NCBI RefSeq assembly: GCF_021043365.1
Contig: NZ_JAJNDU010000002.1
Coordinates: 62,001-126,000 of the forward strand
DNA length: 64,000 nucleotides
Direction of reading: 5' to 3'
DNA from: Sphingomonas sp. IC-11
GTDB taxonomy: Bacteria > Pseudomonadota > Alphaproteobacteria > Sphingomonadales > Sphingomonadaceae
Below, in pieces: positions 16,806-24,534 of the stretch (within the stretch, counting starts at the first letter, position 1; each line of letters opens with the position of its first letter). The notes beneath the pieces are model-generated. The model searched no databases and had not been told where the DNA came from. It saw nothing but the letters and a program-made list of their open reading frames with translations. The translations under genes and the position numbers were made by a program.

Positions 16806-17138
16806 GTGAGACCCGCACTGGCGCTCTGTTCAGTCCTCTTACCTGCTGTTGCGTCGGCACAGGGGCTGTCGGGTTCGCAGCCCTCGATGAATGGGCCGAA
16901 CTACTCAACATACGAGCCGCTCTTCCGAAGCGATGCGATGGTCCCGCCCAGCGACACGCCCACGATGCGGCGACAGAAGCTCAAACGCGCACAAGAGCTC
17001 CGTGCAGAAGTCGACAGCATGCTCCGCGAAAACGGCGGCAAGTTGACTGCGGAGCAACAGAGCTATGTGCGACGCAGGGCAAACGAGATCCTGAACTATA
17101 CCTCGTATCGGCCGACTGGTCGCCTCTCCGTCCAATAG
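16806..17138 (+). CDS. Small secreted protein, unknown function
   Basis: A 110-residue protein starting at GTG with GGGGAA upstream. Residues 1-18 form a signal peptide (LALCSVLLPAVASAQ). The mature part is hydrophilic, with a Ser/Pro/Asn-rich stretch and then a probable helical segment (MRRQKLKRAQELRAEVDSML). No cysteine remains after processing. It is probably periplasmic. I do not recognise the family. Confidence 0.65.
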   Translation: MRPALALCSVLLPAVASAQGLSGSQPSMNGPNYSTYEPLFRSDAMVPPSDTPTMRRQKLKRAQELRAEVDSMLRENGGKLTAEQQSYVRRRANEILNYTSYRPTGRLSVQ

Positions 17139-17275
17139 TCGCCGCTTGGCGCGGAGCGGGCAACCGCCGAACTGGTCGGCGGATGACCAATTATGGACGT
17201 TAGCAGCCTGTCCGCTCTCGGGCGGGTTCCGGCGACGGGTAGGCGACAGCTAATGGCTGGAAAGCGGACGCTCGC

Positions 17276-17713
17276 TCAGTTTTGATAGGCGAGGTGGATC
17301 AGCGGGTATGGCCTACCTTGCCCATCCCGTGGCGAGCGGCCAGTGCGGCGAAAGCCCATGCGTTCATAGAAGCCAATCGCTTGGCCGTTCTGTTCATTCA
17401 CGTCCGTCGTCATGTCTGGATGCAGCGCGAGTCCATGCCGCACGAGTTCAGCCCCGACACCGCGCCCATGAAAAGCCGGATCAACGAACAGTGCCTCCAT
17501 ATGCCTACCGTCCATCAGCATGAAGGCGAGCGGACGATCGACTTTATCAACAGCCAGCCACAATGGGGCTTGTGGCAAGAAATCTTTAACCTCGCTCTCG
17601 ATCGCGACGCGATCTTCGTCCGCAAGGAAATCGTGTGTCGCATCGACAGCCGCACGCCAGATTGCGACAATGCGACTGCCCTCATCTACGCGAGACCGCC
17701 TGATCGTAAACAT
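17276..17713 (-). CDS. yjaB: GNAT family N-acetyltransferase, YjaB-like
   Basis: The 145-residue protein follows Escherichia coli YjaB closely over its length as I remember it: IRRSRVDEGSRIVAIWRAAVDATHDFL, then APLWLAV, then ALFVDPAFHGRGVGAELV, then TTDVNEQNGQAIGFYERMGF, ending PYPLIHLAY. The acetyl-CoA loop is RGVGAEL. It transfers an acetyl group from acetyl-CoA to an unidentified amine. The frame extends 12 codons upstream to 17749, but MFTIRRS is the natural start. The gene stands alone. Confidence 0.8.
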   Translation of the reverse strand: MFTIRRSRVDEGSRIVAIWRAAVDATHDFLADEDRVAIESEVKDFLPQAPLWLAVDKVDRPLAFMLMDGRHMEALFVDPAFHGRGVGAELVRHGLALHPDMTTDVNEQNGQAIGFYERMGFRRTGRSPRDGQGRPYPLIHLAYQN

Positions 17714-17796
17714 GGTCCCATGATGCTTGAACTCGCGTAGCGACCGCAAGTCGGCGTTTTCCGTCCGGCCGCTTCATTGCCGCCGCGGTGGGGCAC

Positions 17797-18120
17797 TCAG
17801 CCGCTGTAGAGTGGGGTGGCCAGGGCTGCGGCGAGTATCGCCCAAGGAACCGAGATCACTGCACCCAACGGCTCGGGTTCCGCTCCGGCGGTGTCATGGG
17901 TTCTCAGGTCGAACCAGCAGCGCCTTTCTTCTGTCAGTTTGACGATACCGGTTCCGCGCAATTCTGCGAAAGGATGTTGAGCGGCGGCGTGATCTGGCGA
18001 ATACGGGATGGCGCGGTCCGAAGTAATCGCACTGCGGGTCAGCAGGATATTGGCCACCGGGCCGCTGATCCCGTGGGGTCGCAGCGCGAGTTCCGCGTGG
18101 GGTAATCTCTCAACTTTCAT
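17797..18120 (-). CDS. Small conserved-looking protein with C-terminal hydrophobic segment
   Basis: A 107-residue frame with codon choice like the neighbouring genes. It begins MKVERLPHAELALRPHGISG, has a basic middle region (ERRCWFDLRTHD), and ends with a probable membrane helix (AVISVPWAILAAALATPLY). No strong ribosome site precedes the ATG. It occupies most of the 450 bases between the YjaB-like gene and the protease gene. No family recognised. Confidence 0.5.
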   Translation of the reverse strand: MKVERLPHAELALRPHGISGPVANILLTRSAITSDRAIPYSPDHAAAQHPFAELRGTGIVKLTEERRCWFDLRTHDTAGAEPEPLGAVISVPWAILAAALATPLYSG

Positions 18121-18257
18121 GTCTGCCCGCCTGCCGGAACGCCGCAGCCGGCTTCACTTGCCTCGGGCATGTCCGCAAGTTTGAGGCGCCGTCCCCCGCT
18201 ATGCGTCTTGCCACCAACGCCATTGACAAAGGACCGGATCGGGCGCTTCCTCCCCCT

Positions 18258-19208
18258 ATGCGTCGCTGGTTTGCTCTGCCCCTGATCGCGCTGCTCGCCA
18301 ATTCGGCACCGCAGCAGCCGGTCACGCCGCCGGCGCCGATCACACAAACGACCGGCGATCCGCTCGGCGACGCTGCGCTGGAGGAGCAACTCGGCTTCGA
18401 TCATGATGGCCCGCGCATGACGGTGCCCGTCCAGATCGCCGGCGCCGGGCCGTTTCCGTTCATCATCGACACCGGGGCGCAGCGCACGGTGATCAGCCGG
18501 GAGCTTGCCGGCACGCTCGGCCTGCCGAGTGGGCAGACGGTGCGGCTCACCGGCATGACGGGGACCCAGAACGTGGGCACAGTCGTGATCCCCTCCATTT
18601 CGGTCAGCACTTTGGGCGGCGAACGGATCGAGGCGCCGGCACTCGCCGCCGCGCATCTCGGCGCGCCGGGCATGCTCGGTATCGATGCGCTTCAGGGCCA
18701 TGCGCTCCTGATCGACTTCGACAATCAGCAGATGACGGTGAAGCCCGCGCGCAAGCGCGGCGAGCGTGTGCGCCGTGCGCCCGACGAAATCGTCATTCAG
18801 GCCCGCAGCCTGTTCGGGCAGCTTGTCGTGACCGACGCCAGGGTCGGTGGTGAGCGGGTGAGGGTGATCCTGGACACCGGCAGCGTCGTATCGATGGGCA
18901 ATATGGCGTTGCGCAAACGCCTGGCAAAGCGCGGCAAGGTCACGCCGATCACGCTTGTCAGCGTCACCGGTGGTCAGCTGATCGCCGATTACGGCACCGT
19001 CGGGCTGGTGAAGATCGGCGATGCGGAGATTCACGACATGCCCGTCGCCTTCGCGGACGTGCCGCCGTTTCGTGCCTTCGGGCTGGAGAACAAGCCCGCC
19101 ATCATGCTTGGCATGGATGTGCTGAAGCTGTTCACCCGCGTGCAGATCGATTTTGCCAACCGCGAATTGCGGCTGCTCTTGCCGCGTGGCGGTGCGCGGC
19201 GCGGCTGA
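18258..19208 (+). CDS. Exported aspartyl protease with two retropepsin-like domains
   Basis: A 316-residue protein with a signal peptide (RRWFALPLIALLANSA) and two retroviral-type aspartic protease half-domains. The first has IIDTGAQRTVIS near residue 75, the second ILDTGSVVSM near residue 205; both keep the D-T/S-G active-site triad. Retropepsins need two such halves, so this single chain could form a complete site by itself, like a pepsin. It probably cleaves or binds a periplasmic peptide. ATG 18201 is an in-frame alternative start. Confidence 0.78.
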   Translation: MRRWFALPLIALLANSAPQQPVTPPAPITQTTGDPLGDAALEEQLGFDHDGPRMTVPVQIAGAGPFPFIIDTGAQRTVISRELAGTLGLPSGQTVRLTGMTGTQNVGTVVIPSISVSTLGGERIEAPALAAAHLGAPGMLGIDALQGHALLIDFDNQQMTVKPARKRGERVRRAPDEIVIQARSLFGQLVVTDARVGGERVRVILDTGSVVSMGNMALRKRLAKRGKVTPITLVSVTGGQLIADYGTVGLVKIGDAEIHDMPVAFADVPPFRAFGLENKPAIMLGMDVLKLFTRVQIDFANRELRLLLPRGGARRG

Positions 19209-19296
19209 GGCCAGGACTGCGCGATTGAAGGCCAATTTGATCCGCAAACAGGCCGCTTCTCTGCTCCTCGGCTTATCTGCGCGGCCAACCGACTAC

Positions 19297-19330
19297 GAAA
19301 AGAGGCCCGGTACTTTCGTACCGGGCCTTA
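19297..19330 (-). terminator. Rho-independent terminator of the ammonium transporter gene
   Basis: An 11-bp perfect stem (AGGCCCGGTAC at 19303-19313 with GTACCGGGCCT at 19318-19328) has a 4-base loop. On the minus strand it runs into CTTTT, 60 bases after the amtB stop codon. Confidence 0.85.
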
Positions 19331-19387
19331 GTGCGTCCGCAGGAGGAACATCGTTTGGGTGCCGGCCGCAACCGGCGCCCAATCTCG

Positions 19388-20725
19388 TCAATAATTGTAG
19401 GCGCGCTCGCCATGTTCGCCGAGGTCGAGGCCTTCGCGCTCCACCTCTTCGCTGACACGCAGCCCGGTCGCGACCTTGGCAACCGAGAAGGCAATGCCGG
19501 ATCCGACAGCTGCCCAGACCACGGAAATGACCACTGCGATGATCTGCGTCACTAGCTGCGGCCCGAGCGCATAATCGGCGGCGCCAGGCCCGCCGAGCCC
19601 CGGAAGCATGGTGAAGGCGGTGCCGATCGAGCCGACGATGCCGCCGAGACCGTGGATGCCGAACGCATCAAGCGAGTCGTCCAGGTTCAGCTTCGGCTTC
19701 ACCGACACGACGAAATAGGCGCACACGATCGCGGCCACGGCGCCCAGCAGGATGGCACCGAACGGGCCGGAGTTTCCGGCCGCCGGCGTTACTGCCACGA
19801 GGCCGGCGATGGCACCCGAGCAGGCGCCGAGCAGCGAACCCTTGTGGCCCAGCGCTCGCTCGGTCAGCATCCAGAAAAGGACGCCCGCGGCGGTTGCAAC
19901 GAAGGTGTTGATCATCGCCAGCGCGGCCGATCCGTTTGCTTCCAGCGCCGAGCCAGCGTTGAAGCCGAACCAGCCCACCCACAGCAGGCCAGTACCGATC
20001 AGTGTCATGACCAGCGAGTGCGGGGCCATGATGTCCGTCTTGTAGCCGAGCCGTGGGCCAAGAATGATCGCGCCCACCAGCGCCGAGATGCCGGCATTGA
20101 TGTGGACGACGGTGCCGCCGGCAAAGTCGAGCGCGGCTGGCTCCCAGTTGAAGAGCAGGCCATTACCCGCCCACACCATGTGCGCGATCGGAAAATAGAC
20201 GATCGTCAACCAGATGAGCGCGAAAACCATCAGGCCTGAGAACTTCATGCGTTCGACCAGGCCACCAATCACCAGGCTGACGGTGATCGCCGCGAATGTC
20301 ATCTGGAATGCGATGAAGACATATTCCGGGATGACCACGCCGTCCGTGAAGGTCGCGGCGGTTGATGCCGGGGTCACGCCAGCGAGGAACAGCTTGTTGA
20401 ACCCGGCGATTAAGGCATTGCCGCCGTCGCCGAATGCCATGGTGTAGCCGTAGATCACCCAGATGATCATGGCGAAGCTGGCCACGGCCAGGATCTGCGT
20501 CAGCACCGACAGCATGTTCTTGGTACGAACCAGACCGCCGTAGAACAACGCGAGCCCCGGCACGATCATCGTCATGACCAGGACGGTGGAGATCATCATC
20601 CAGGCCGTGTCGCCCTTGTTCGGCACGGGGGCCGCAGCGGTTGCTTCCTGCGCCCAGGCCGGCAGGGCGGCAAATGCGGCGGCGCCGAGCCCGAGGGCGC
20701 CGCCCATTTTCAATGTTCGGTTCAT
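19388..20725 (-). CDS. amtB: Ammonium transporter
   Basis: A 445-residue Amt/Rh channel with a cleavable signal (AAFAALPAWA) and eleven expected membrane helices. Family phrases include GDTAWMMISTVLVMTMIVPGLALFYGGL, DFAGGTVVHINAGISALVGA (first pore histidine) and FGIHGLGGIVGSIGTAF (second pore histidine). It conducts ammonium at the inner membrane and is gated by the PII protein encoded just upstream. Two ATGs are in frame; the one at 20725 has the right distance from GGGGGG, so it is preferred over 20731. Confidence 0.93.
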   Translation of the reverse strand: MNRTLKMGGALGLGAAAFAALPAWAQEATAAAPVPNKGDTAWMMISTVLVMTMIVPGLALFYGGLVRTKNMLSVLTQILAVASFAMIIWVIYGYTMAFGDGGNALIAGFNKLFLAGVTPASTAATFTDGVVIPEYVFIAFQMTFAAITVSLVIGGLVERMKFSGLMVFALIWLTIVYFPIAHMVWAGNGLLFNWEPAALDFAGGTVVHINAGISALVGAIILGPRLGYKTDIMAPHSLVMTLIGTGLLWVGWFGFNAGSALEANGSAALAMINTFVATAAGVLFWMLTERALGHKGSLLGACSGAIAGLVAVTPAAGNSGPFGAILLGAVAAIVCAYFVVSVKPKLNLDDSLDAFGIHGLGGIVGSIGTAFTMLPGLGGPGAADYALGPQLVTQIIAVVISVVWAAVGSGIAFSVAKVATGLRVSEEVEREGLDLGEHGERAYNY

Positions 20726-20737
20726 GGTCATCCCCCC

Positions 20738-21076
20738 TCAGAGCGCCGTATCGTCGGTTTCACCGGTGCGGATGCGCACCGCCTGGCCGACATCGAGGAC
20801 GAAGATCTTGCCATCGCCGATGGCGCCGGTGTTGGCCGAGGACTGGATTGCTTCGACCACCCGGTCCGCCAGGTTGGCGGCGCAGACGACCTCGATCTTG
20901 ATCTTGGGCACCATGTTGGTGCTGTATTCGGCCCCGCGATAGATTTCGGTCTGGCCCTTCTGCCGCCCGAACCCCTTAACCTCCGTGACCGTCATTCCCG
21001 CTACGCCGATCGTGGTGAGCGCTTCTCTCACCTCGTCCAGTTTGAACGGCTTGATGATGGCTATGACCAGTTTCAT
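20738..21076 (-). CDS. glnK: PII nitrogen regulatory protein
   Basis: The 112-residue sequence is a complete PII protein: MKLVIAIIKPFKLDEVREAL, the T-loop with the uridylylation site Y51 (YRGAEYS), the B-loop TGAIGDGKIFV and the C-terminal RIRTGE. It senses 2-oxoglutarate and ATP/ADP and blocks AmtB when nitrogen is plentiful. The frame extends to 21136, but GGGAAGGGGG before ATG 21076 marks the start. It is co-transcribed with amtB 12 bases downstream, from a sigma-54 promoter. Confidence 0.94.
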   Translation of the reverse strand: MKLVIAIIKPFKLDEVREALTTIGVAGMTVTEVKGFGRQKGQTEIYRGAEYSTNMVPKIKIEVVCAANLADRVVEAIQSSANTGAIGDGKIFVLDVGQAVRIRTGETDDTAL

Positions 21077-21111
21077 CGCGCCCCCTTCCCGTTGTCCCGG
21101 AAACAGCCATC

Positions 21112-21126
21112 GCAATGGCCGTGCCA
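21112..21126 (-). promoter_or_regulatory. Sigma-54 (RpoN) promoter of glnK-amtB
   Basis: On the minus strand TGGCACG-N4-TTGC matches the -24/-12 consensus, with GG and GC separated by the required 10 bases. The predicted start of transcription is about 25 bases before the glnK ATG. An NtrC-like imperfect inverted pair (TGCACA and GATGCG, at 21169-21186 on the plus strand) lies 45-60 bases further up. This fits NtrC control under nitrogen limitation. Confidence 0.8.
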
Positions 21127-21208
21127 AGTGCTGCACAGGCAGAAACAGGGGCGTAACGAGGTTTGGTACGCATCAGTTTTTGTGCAGATGCGAGCAGTTG
21201 CTCAATAA

Positions 21209-21409
21209 TCAGGCACCGTCTGCCACCTGTCGCGCGCGATCGAGATCATCTTCGTCGACCATCACGCGGACGGGGATCAGCAACCAGCTGCCGTCCGCAA
21301 TGGACGCGCCGGCATCAAAGGCAAGCGCAAGGATGCCTTCGCTCTCCAGGCGCGCGACCAGGATGTTGGCCAGGTTGCGATCGTAACGGCCGAGTTCGAC
21401 GAGGCTCAT
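21209..21409 (-). CDS. DUF2007-type small protein
   Basis: A 66-residue protein, MSLVELGRYDRNLANILVARLESEGI then DDLDRARQVADGA, of the small DUF2007 family often labelled putative signal-transducing protein. The pattern of one helix over a beta hairpin is expected. The frame runs upstream to 21508 but family length fixes the start at 21409. It follows the PNPOx-type gene on the same strand. Function unknown. Confidence 0.72.
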   Translation of the reverse strand: MSLVELGRYDRNLANILVARLESEGILALAFDAGASIADGSWLLIPVRVMVDEDDLDRARQVADGA

Positions 21410-21452
21410 GCGATAAAGAACGAGCCGCGACCGGCTTCGTGCCAGTCCCGTA

Positions 21453-22007
21453 TCAGCCGGGCAACGCATCCGGCAGGCGCGTAGGCAGGCCGTCGACGCT
21501 CTTGCCATCGCTGGCGCGCCAGTAATTCAGGCGTTCCTCGTCGCTGTACTTGGCGTTATACTTGTTGAGCGTGTCACGCGGGCGATCGAGCGTCATCTGC
21601 GGCACGCCCCAGCCGCACGACGTTTGCACCTGATCGATCGCGATGACGAAGATCTGGCGCGTGCCCGGCAGCGGGGTGAAATGGGCGTAAAGTGCGCTCC
21701 ACTCGTCGTCCTGCGGTAGCACGGCCCTCCCCCGGCCATAGATGCGGAAGATCAACGCCGGCTGATCGAAGGCGCAGAACATGATGGTGATCCGCCCGTC
21801 CGCGAGCAGATGCGCATTGGTCTCGTTGCCCGATCCCACCACATCCAGATAGGCGACGGTGCGGTCGTCGAGCACGCGGAAGCTGTCCATGCCCTTGGGG
21901 CTGAGGTTGATCCGCGACCCTTCCGCCGCAGTGGCGACGAAGAACACCGGCTGTCGTTCAACGAACGTGCGATGCGCTTCAGTGAGGGCGGGGAAGAACT
22001 CGGCCAC
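21453..22007 (-). CDS. Pyridoxamine 5'-phosphate oxidase-family flavoprotein
   Basis: A 184-residue protein with the PNPOx split-barrel pattern: FFVATAAEGSRINLSPKG, then YLDVVGSGNETNAHLL, then IMFCAFDQPALIFRIYGRGR. It probably binds FMN or F420-like cofactor. It is not PdxH itself, which is encoded at 41110. The frame extends to 22061 and 22271, but GGAG eight bases before GTG 22007 and family length favour this start; the upstream ATG at 22061 would overlap the ccdA start. Substrate unknown. Confidence 0.75.
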   Translation of the reverse strand: MAEFFPALTEAHRTFVERQPVFFVATAAEGSRINLSPKGMDSFRVLDDRTVAYLDVVGSGNETNAHLLADGRITIMFCAFDQPALIFRIYGRGRAVLPQDDEWSALYAHFTPLPGTRQIFVIAIDQVQTSCGWGVPQMTLDRPRDTLNKYNAKYSDEERLNYWRASDGKSVDGLPTRLPDALPG

Positions 22008-22053
22008 GGTGGATGCTCCGTTCGCTGACGCATCATGCGCACGCGCATAATTC

Positions 22054-22305
22054 ATGCGCATGAGACACGATCCGATCGCTTCGGGCAAGCGCGCGCCGGT
22101 CAACATGTCGATCGACACCGGGATCGTCGCCGCAGCACGAAAGGCCGGCGTGATTTTGTCGCAGGTCAGCGAAGAGGCAAGCCGACGCGCTGCCGAGAAA
22201 GCGCGGAACGCGGCGCGGAAAGAAGAGAACAAGGCATGGATCGACGCACATCGTGCGTGGGTCGAGAGCAATGAACTGCCGCTCGAGCGGTATCGAATGT
22301 TCTGA
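22054..22305 (+). CDS. ccdA: CcdA-family antitoxin
   Basis: An 83-residue protein with the CcdA pattern: an N-terminal ribbon-helix-helix region (RAPVNMSIDTGIVAAARKAGV), a charged linker (RRAAEKARNAARKEENKAW), and the C-terminal toxin-binding tail ending ESNELPLERYRMF. The antitoxin normally binds CcdB and represses its own operon. No ribosome site precedes ATG 22054 or 22060. The start region CATGCGCATG is a palindrome that also holds a possible minus-strand start. Its toxin partner immediately downstream is broken. Confidence 0.85.
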   Translation: MRMRHDPIASGKRAPVNMSIDTGIVAAARKAGVILSQVSEEASRRAAEKARNAARKEENKAWIDAHRAWVESNELPLERYRMF

Positions 22306-22599
22306 AGTCAAGCTTCGACGTGTATCCTGAGCAATGGTGCGCCGGTCGTCGACTGTGAGGCGGATTTTCTCAGCGACATCGGCACGCGGTTCATGATTCC
22401 GCTGCTGCCGTGCGGGACCGGCGCACCCCCAAACTCGCGGATCAACCCTGAGGTGGACGTCAATGGCGAGACGCCGGTTGTCGCCACGCAACTCGCCGGC
22501 ACGATCAGGACGGCCGAGCTACGAAGCCGTGTCACCACGTTCGACCGCGACCATCTTCGCATAACCGGCGCGATCGACATCCTGATCGGTATCGCCTGA
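22305..22599 (+). pseudogene. ccdB: CcdB toxin, inactivated
   Basis: A CcdB-like sequence follows ccdA at the normal overlapping position, but it is damaged twice. The expected start, overlapping the ccdA stop, reads AAG (22305-22307) instead of ATG. The first codons give S-F-D-V-Y in that frame to 22325, after which the frame shifts: from 22327 on, the rest (LSNGAPVVDCEADFLSDIG ... TFDRDHLRITGAIDILIG) is in another frame. This equals a loss of two bases or gain of one. The remaining 90 residues are well preserved, so decay looks recent. The toxin would have targeted DNA gyrase. Confidence 0.85.
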
Positions 22600-22601
22600 C
22601 G

Positions 22602-24026
22602 TCAGGCGGCGGTGCCGCCCACCGTCAATCCGCCGACCAGCAGCGTGGGCTGGCCGACGCCCGCGGGCACGCTCTGCCCGCCCTTGCCGCACATGCCGAC
22701 GCCCTCGTCGAGTGCGAAGTCGTTGCCGACGCCAAGCACCTTGGTCAGCACCGTTGGGCCGTCGCCGATCAGCGTCGCGCCCTTGATCGGGGCGCCGATC
22801 TTGCCGTTCTCCACCTTGTACGCCTCGGTGCAGGAGAAGACGAACTTGCCCGAGACGATATCGACCTGGCCGCCCCCAAAGGACTTGGCGAAGATGCCGT
22901 TCTTGACGCGGCTCAGCAATTCCGCGGGATCATCGTTGCCGGCCTTCATGAACGTGTTGGTCATGCGCGGCATGGGGGCGTGCGCGAACGATTCGCGGCG
23001 CCCGTTGCCGGTCGGCTCGACGCCCATCAGGCGCGCGTTGAGGCGATCCTGCATATAGCCCTTGAGGAAGCCGTCCTCGATCAGGATCGTCTCGCGCGTG
23101 GGCGTGCCTTCGTCATCGATCGTCAGCGAGCCGCGGCGATCGCGGATCGAGCCATCGTCCACCACCGTCACCCCGCGCGCCGCGACTTGCTCACCGATGC
23201 GGCCGGAGAAGGCGCTGGTGCCCTTACGATTGAAGTCGCCCTCGAGCCCATGGCCGATCGCCTCGTGCAGCAGCACGCCGGGCCAGCCCGGCCCGAGCAG
23301 GACGGTCAACTCGCCGGCGGGCGCCGCGACCGAATCGAGGTTTACCAGCGCCTGTGCCAGCGCCTCGTCAATGGCGCGGTTCCACGTGGTCTCGTCGAAC
23401 AATGAGTTGTAAAGATAGCGGCCGCCGATGCCGAACGTACCGGTCTCACGACGACCGTTCTGTTCGACCACAATCGACACGTTGAGCCGGACCAGCGGGC
23501 GAACGTCCGTGGCGACAAAGCCGTCGGGGCGGACGATCTCGACGACGCTCCACGTGCCGGACAGCCCGACGGATACCTGCGCCACCCGCGGATCCCGCGC
23601 GCGCGCAGCCGCGTCGATCGTCTGGCACAGGTTCACCTTGTCGGCGAAAGGAACGAGGTCGAGCGGATCGCCATCGGTATAGAGCCGCTGGTTCGTCCCG
23701 GCGGGCGGCGGTGCCTTTGCGCCCGTCGACGGGTCGATCAGCTGCATCGTCTCGGCCGCGCGCTTGATCGCTGCCTCGGAAAGCTCGCTGGCATGGGCGA
23801 AAGCGGTCATTTCGCCCGACACCGCGCGCAGGCCGAAGCCGGAATGCGTGTCGTAGCTGGCTGTCTTCAACCGCCCGTCGTCAAAGCCGAACGCCTCCGA
23901 CTTCTTGTACTGAAGGTACAGTTCGCCATCGTCCGCCTTGCCGAGGGCATCGGCGGTGAGTGCCTTGGCGGCATCCGGATCGAGCGAGTCGCGGTACAGG
24001 AACGAGCGGGGGTCAGCAGCGGTCAT
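22602..24026 (-). CDS. tldD: Metalloprotease TldD
   Basis: A 474-residue protein of the TldD/PmbA family. The zinc-binding segment H254-E-A-I-G-H (HEAIGHGLEGDFNRKG) is present, with the family phrases SAFSGRIGEQVA, RLMGVEPTGNGRRESF and the C-terminal FALDEGVGMCGKGGQ. TldD works with TldE/PmbA to degrade or process peptides; tldE is not in the window. Its stop codon and that of the ccdB remnant share the perfect palindrome GCCTGACGTCAGGC (22594-22607). Confidence 0.93.
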   Translation of the reverse strand: MTAADPRSFLYRDSLDPDAAKALTADALGKADDGELYLQYKKSEAFGFDDGRLKTASYDTHSGFGLRAVSGEMTAFAHASELSEAAIKRAAETMQLIDPSTGAKAPPPAGTNQRLYTDGDPLDLVPFADKVNLCQTIDAAARARDPRVAQVSVGLSGTWSVVEIVRPDGFVATDVRPLVRLNVSIVVEQNGRRETGTFGIGGRYLYNSLFDETTWNRAIDEALAQALVNLDSVAAPAGELTVLLGPGWPGVLLHEAIGHGLEGDFNRKGTSAFSGRIGEQVAARGVTVVDDGSIRDRRGSLTIDDEGTPTRETILIEDGFLKGYMQDRLNARLMGVEPTGNGRRESFAHAPMPRMTNTFMKAGNDDPAELLSRVKNGIFAKSFGGGQVDIVSGKFVFSCTEAYKVENGKIGAPIKGATLIGDGPTVLTKVLGVGNDFALDEGVGMCGKGGQSVPAGVGQPTLLVGGLTVGGTAA

Positions 24027-24223
24027 GCCGCTAGATGTAGGGCGTCCGCGCGCCCAAGCAAAGCTTCCGTCGCCGACAGCGCGCTTCTCCGCCAGCCATG
24101 ACGTCGCCAGCGCTCCGGGACAGATACCGGGACGAGCTAAAAAGCGTGGCGGGAATAAATCCGCAGATTACCCCGCCGCGGAGCGGCGGACGCGGGGTCG
24201 TCCCGCGAGCATTCGCCGGGGGC

Positions 24224-24454
24224 TTAGCGGCCGGCGCCGTCGCCGTGATCGCGCAGGTCGCCCTGATCCACGCCGTCCGCGGGACCACCGATCAGCACGA
24301 AGCGTCGATCGCAATAGCCGCAGTCAACATAGCCCAGTTCCGAGATTTCCAGCCACACGCGCGGGTGGCCGAGCGCGGCGGGAATACCGTCATGCGCGCC
24401 ATCACAGGCGACGCGGTGGTGCGAAACACGGCTGATCTGAGGCGGCGGCAACAT
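24224..24454 (-). CDS. CHCC-type zinc-finger domain protein (NDUFS6-like)
   Basis: A 76-residue protein with the pattern VACDG...LGHPRVWLEI...DCGYCDRRFVL: one Cys, one His and a closing C-x2-C, which is the zf-CHCC fold also found in mitochondrial complex I subunit NDUFS6. Alphaproteobacteria often carry this gene alone. A strong GC hairpin lies just beyond the stop (24170-24198). It binds zinc; its cellular role in bacteria is unclear to me. Confidence 0.8.
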   Translation of the reverse strand: MLPPPQISRVSHHRVACDGAHDGIPAALGHPRVWLEISELGYVDCGYCDRRFVLIGGPADGVDQGDLRDHGDGAGR

Positions 24455-24534
24455 GGCGGTGCGTTAGCAAGGCCGCCGGGCACGATCAATCGCCCCATGG
24501 ATTTCGCGCGCGTGCCGGCTTAACCCGTCGCACC

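Noticed and set aside
22594..22607. Perfect palindrome GCCTGACGTCAGGC as a regulator site
   Set aside because: It covers the two convergent stop codons of the ccdB remnant and tldD, where an operator is unlikely; it may be a chance or termination-related symmetry.
24098..24523. A 141-residue plus-strand frame before the ABC ATPase
   Set aside because: It overlaps the zinc-finger gene on the other strand, and its product has no recognisable domain or good start region.
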